A DNA stretch of 64,000 nucleotides from Rhizobium leguminosarum (GTDB lineage: Bacteria > Pseudomonadota > Alphaproteobacteria > Rhizobiales > Rhizobiaceae), in NCBI RefSeq assembly GCF_002953715.1, contig NZ_CP025012.1, positions 3,348,001 to 3,412,000 of the forward strand, read 5' to 3'. The position numbers and the translations under genes are program-made. Position 1 is the stretch's first letter. Each line of letters opens with the position of its first letter. A model generated the notes under the pieces. It saw nothing but the letters and a program-made list of their open reading frames with translations. It had not been told where the DNA came from and did no database searches. Shown here one piece after another: positions 61,013-64,000 of this stretch.

Positions 61013-62623
61013 TCAGACCAGCGAATGTGAGCTATGGAATGCATCTACGTTGATGGAGACGCTCAACGAGTCCGTATCGATGTGCGAAGCACCGTCAGAG
61101 ATCTTGTACTGGAAGGATTCGCTGACGTTTCCGCTAATGCCGGCGAGTTTTGCCGCATCGACCGTATAGGTATAGTCGCCATCGCAGTCGACATGCATGA
61201 AGCCGTATTTCCCCGTCAGCGTCAGCCCATGCTTGTCCACAGCACTGTCACCGAAGCGGCGGAGCAGCACAGTCCCATTGGAGGCACTGTCGTTTTCGAG
61301 GAGATTGCCGTGATAGGCGCTGCCGGTGTCGGTCGAGATTTTCAGACTGTCATGAACCGCGACGATTCTTGGCGTCGCAACCAGCGGCGCGGTATGCGTT
61401 TCCGTTGCGGGTGCCGGGGTAATTGTTTGCGGCTGCGCTGGTACTTCCACATGCTGCTCGACGACTGGCACGGTAGGCGTCTGCTCAATGTTGGATGACG
61501 TATTGCTGTTCGTGCTGCCAGCGGCGCCGTCAAGCTCGGCCTGCGCTTGTTCGAGCGTCTTGTTCTCGCCGATGGAGAACGTGTTCTGAGCAGCAATTGC
61601 GAGCGGCATCGTCAGCGTCGATACCAGGCTGTCGATGATATTGTCATGAAAAGAACCCGATGCGGACCTGTCAACCTTCAGCGCTGACGAGGACAGGTCG
61701 TCAAAGACATTGTCATGGATATCGATGTTCTCACGAACGTAGTTTGGATAGCCCGCTGCGCTAACCAGCACGCCATAAACACCACCATGCACATAGTTTC
61801 CGCTGATGTCATAGTTCTTCGCATCGCCCTGATCGCCAAGGCCGATACCGTAGGACCAGCTATAGCCGCCGTATCCCGAGATGTCGTTGTCGTGGATGGC
61901 GATATTCGTGCCCGCCTGGGCACTCAACCCAAAGCCGCCGCCGATGAGCGTGTTGCCATCGACCACGGCGTTTACAGCCCTGACCAACACGAGGACACCC
62001 TTGGCGCTATTGGTCTCCGTCTGCTCCAGATGATTGTCCTTGACAAGAATATTGCTGCTATCATTGAGCTGGATAGCGTCTGCCGCTGCACCCTGGCTGT
62101 TGGTGACGGTATTGTTGATGAGGGTGACACCGTTGACCTTGTCCATCCAAATGCCATCGGCATGCACCCCGGTCAGCTTGCTGTTCTCAATCGTGATGTT
62201 CTGGCTGCTTTGGAAGCTGATCGAGCCGGGCTTTCCAGCAAGGCCTGTATTTGTCACCTCGACGTTGCGAACCGTCCAGTTCGACACATTCCCTGCATAG
62301 ATCGCGTTGGCGCCGGTATCGGCGATCTTGATGTTCTCGATGACGATATTCGAAGCCTTGGAACCGTGGATGCCGTCATTGCTGCTGTGAATGACCGGCG
62401 CATCGCCAACACCGTAACTGCCGATCGTGATGGGAGCGGCGACGCTGCCGGAGTATTTCAAATCGAACTGTTCGTTGAACACGCTTCCCGCAGCCAGGAG
62501 CACGCTATCGCCCGGATTGAGCTTGAGCGCCTCGACAGCGGAAAGCGTCGCGAAAGCCGCCTGCTCGCTCACTCCACTGTTCTGATTGGATCCCGTTGCC
62601 GAATTTACATAGTAGACGGTCAC
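61013..62623 (-). CDS. plyA: PlyA-type secreted EPS glycanase (right-handed beta-helix)
   Basis: 536 residues from GTG 62623 (GGGAG upstream), giving MTVYYVNSATGSNQN; a TTG at 62638 is in frame. No N-terminal signal peptide, as expected for a type I substrate. Residues 60-340 are parallel beta-helix repeats (NIVIENIKIADTGANAIYAG, NITIENSKLTGVHADGIWMD, NILVKDNHLEQTETNSAKGV). A low-complexity Pro/Thr linker (about 365-410) joins a cadherin-like module (GNLLENDSASNGTVLLRRFG, GDYTYTVDAAKLAG, SFQYKISDG) shared with the protein encoded at 63312. PlyA cleaves surface EPS and shortens it. Adjacent to prsDE. Confidence 0.85.
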   Translation of the reverse strand: MTVYYVNSATGSNQNSGVSEQAAFATLSAVEALKLNPGDSVLLAAGSVFNEQFDLKYSGSVAAPITIGSYGVGDAPVIHSSNDGIHGSKASNIVIENIKIADTGANAIYAGNVSNWTVRNVEVTNTGLAGKPGSISFQSSQNITIENSKLTGVHADGIWMDKVNGVTLINNTVTNSQGAAADAIQLNDSSNILVKDNHLEQTETNSAKGVLVLVRAVNAVVDGNTLIGGGFGLSAQAGTNIAIHDNDISGYGGYSWSYGIGLGDQGDAKNYDISGNYVHGGVYGVLVSAAGYPNYVRENIDIHDNVFDDLSSSALKVDRSASGSFHDNIIDSLVSTLTMPLAIAAQNTFSIGENKTLEQAQAELDGAAGSTNSNTSSNIEQTPTVPVVEQHVEVPAQPQTITPAPATETHTAPLVATPRIVAVHDSLKISTDTGSAYHGNLLENDSASNGTVLLRRFGDSAVDKHGLTLTGKYGFMHVDCDGDYTYTVDAAKLAGISGNVSESFQYKISDGASHIDTDSLSVSINVDAFHSSHSLV

Positions 62624-63311
62624 GCCATGGTCTCCCAAAGATACTGGAAAACCTTTTACCCGCGGACCTCTCTCTGCCTCCTAAAATGGAACACTAAAAT
62701 ACGTTCTATCTAGCGATAATTCTTATGTCCGCTACAAAATATCTTCATTTCTCGAATATTTCGCATTGCAAAAAAAGTTGCACTGCACAATTGTGAACAA
62801 ATTAGTTGATATCGGCAGTGGCAATAAGATTATCTTCTAGAACACGCATCTTAATTTGTAAAAGTTGCGCCTCGAAAGAGGCATTACTTGATAAACATAT
62901 GTGACAAGAGAACGACATCAGTTACTTCTCCGAAAAGCATGAGATAGAGCGGGCAACGAAACAAAACAGCGATATCACGCCATAGCCCGTAGTGATTATA
63001 TCAACATCTCATCTGCACATCAGAACCTCAACGTATTCTTATAAATTGCCCCTGAATAAACATTCTTCCCTTCCGAAGAAACATGAATTCATATCTGTCG
63101 TTTGACATTTTCACTTATTATTAACGCAATAAACACCAGGCACCTCATTGTCTTATGCCAATTGAAGGTGTGTCATTATTGTACAATACACCCCAAAATG
63201 TTCACTTGCTGTTAATAACACCCTTGACTCTCTGTATTAAGATATCCTTAATCGGGCGGCTCGCTAAAGGTCAGAATTGACCTAGCAAAGAACAATTCAA
63301 GGAGAGAACCG
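62624..63311. other. Long divergent intergenic region between plyA and the Rap-type gene
   Basis: About 690 AT-rich bases with no supported gene. A possible promoter for the rightward gene lies near 63222-63250 (CTTGACT followed by AT-rich sequence). The length suggests additional regulatory sites for both secreted proteins. Confidence 0.4.
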
Positions 63312-64000
63312 ATGGCTGTTCACGCAACCGACGATAGTGCAACATTCCTGGAAACCGACGCCATTTCAGGAAACCTGCTTTCCAACGATTCATCCGATAA
63401 CGGACACTTGTTTCTGCGCGCCTTCGACGGCGCGAGCGTTGGCGCCAAGAGCGGCAACAGCCAGATCACAGAGATCCAGGGCGACTACGGCACCTTCTTC
63501 GTCAAGCCCGATGGCAGCTACACCTATGTGCTAAGCGATGCTGCCAAGGTCAACTTCACCAATGGTGAGTTGCTCCAGGAGAAAGTCGCGTACAAGATTT
63601 CCGACGGCAGCGGTCATACCGATGTCGGCCTGTTCACCCTGAACATTCAGGGCGTAACCCAGGTAAAGCCGATCGCGGTCGACGACCACTACAGCTTCAC
63701 CGAGGGTGACGCCATCGGTGGCAACGCCCTAGATAACGACATTGCCGGCGACAATGGTCATCTCTTCCTCCGCCAGTTCGCCAACACGACCGTAAACGGC
63801 GATCCAAGCGCAACGACCGACGTTGCCGGCACGTATGGTACGTTCCATGTCAAGGCGGATGGAACATTCACCTATGATCTGGCAGCAGATATCGCTCCGG
63901 GCGATCACGTCACGGAAACCATCCAGTTCTACAAGATCTCCGATGGCGAAGGCCACACCGACGTCGGCGTTCTGACACTCAACATCACTGGCGCGGACGC
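63312..64000 (+). CDS. rapA: Rap-type secreted calcium-binding adhesin with tandem cadherin-like domains, 3' end cut by window
   Basis: 229 codons visible from ATG 63312, behind AAGGAGA; the frame is open at the right edge. No signal peptide. Two tandem cadherin-like (Ra/CHDL) domains are present: domain 1 has GNLLSNDSSDNGHLFLRAFD, GDYGTFFVKPDGSYTYVLSD and AYKISDGSGHTDVGLFTLNI; domain 2 has GGNALDNDIAGDNGHLFLRQ, GTYGTFHVKADGTFTYDLAA and FYKISDGEGHTDVGVLTLNI. Two such domains and a length near 240 residues match RapA proteins of R. leguminosarum, PrsDE-exported lectin-like proteins that bind EPS and influence biofilm matrix and root attachment. The exact paralogue is not determined. Confidence 0.8.
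   Translation, partial: MAVHATDDSATFLETDAISGNLLSNDSSDNGHLFLRAFDGASVGAKSGNSQITEIQGDYGTFFVKPDGSYTYVLSDAAKVNFTNGELLQEKVAYKISDGSGHTDVGLFTLNIQGVTQVKPIAVDDHYSFTEGDAIGGNALDNDIAGDNGHLFLRQFANTTVNGDPSATTDVAGTYGTFHVKADGTFTYDLAADIAPGDHVTETIQFYKISDGEGHTDVGVLTLNITGAD

Noticed and set aside
61715..62713. Rightward 332-codon frame opposite plyA
   Set aside because: Antisense to the beta-helix repeats of plyA; its Val/Asp/Ile repeats mirror that repeat structure.
1..64000. CRISPR arrays, rRNA or tRNA genes
   Set aside because: No regularly spaced repeats, rRNA motifs or cloverleaf with CCA-type end was recognised on either strand by eye.

Overview
The window reads as a rhizobial (Rhizobium leguminosarum/etli group) chromosome or chromid. 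This is inferred from the right half, whose gene order matches what I remember of the R. leguminosarum Pss-I exopolysaccharide region: a GH10 hydrolase, a run of pss glycosyltransferase/decoration/flippase genes, the PrsD-PrsE type I secretion genes, a PlyA-type beta-helix glycanase and a Rap-type cadherin-like adhesin. No search was run, so names rest on recognised motifs and order.

Left part, about 1-21.7 kb: an accessory island. It starts with an FtsH-like AAA+/M41 protease gene cut by the window edge and its upstream partner, then a PIN-domain protein, a two-gene operon (GT4 glycosyltransferase plus pentapeptide/degenerate P-loop protein), a two-gene CBASS (patatin phospholipase and CD-NTase), a DUF4238 gene, and the tnsA-tnsB-tnsC-tniQ core of a Tn7-like transposon. 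Beyond tniQ lie repeated motifs that may be a transposon end, next to an IS481-family insertion. After that come small genes, a frameshifted DUF3102 gene and a decayed C-terminal piece of a second TniQ.

Middle, about 21.9-33.6 kb: a DUF882/M15-like exported protein, then a short graveyard holding fragments of three unrelated genes, including a decayed copy of the start of the next gene. A tight operon follows: UDP-glucuronate decarboxylase-like SDR, GT2, a GT2-methyltransferase-deacetylase fusion, GT2, ABC exporter, GT2. It probably makes and exports a glycan.

35.3-41.0 kb: a leftward operon of XRE regulator, SARP/TPR regulator, a 70-residue peptide, YcaO, TfuA and a small helical protein. 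This looks like a peptide-modification (RiPP, possibly thioamide) locus and is the most promising undescribed system here.

41.4-64 kb: a DUF6030-like gene flanked by two copies of a dispersed repeat, then the EPS cluster. pssW-S-R-M-L-K-J-I-H-G-F-C-D-E run rightwards and encode assembly, pyruvylation, acylation and flipping of the EPS repeat unit. An SGNH hydrolase gene, prsE, prsD and plyA run leftwards. The Rap-type gene runs rightwards off the edge. PlyA and the Rap protein share a cadherin-like module and are the likely PrsDE cargo, linking EPS synthesis, trimming and surface attachment.
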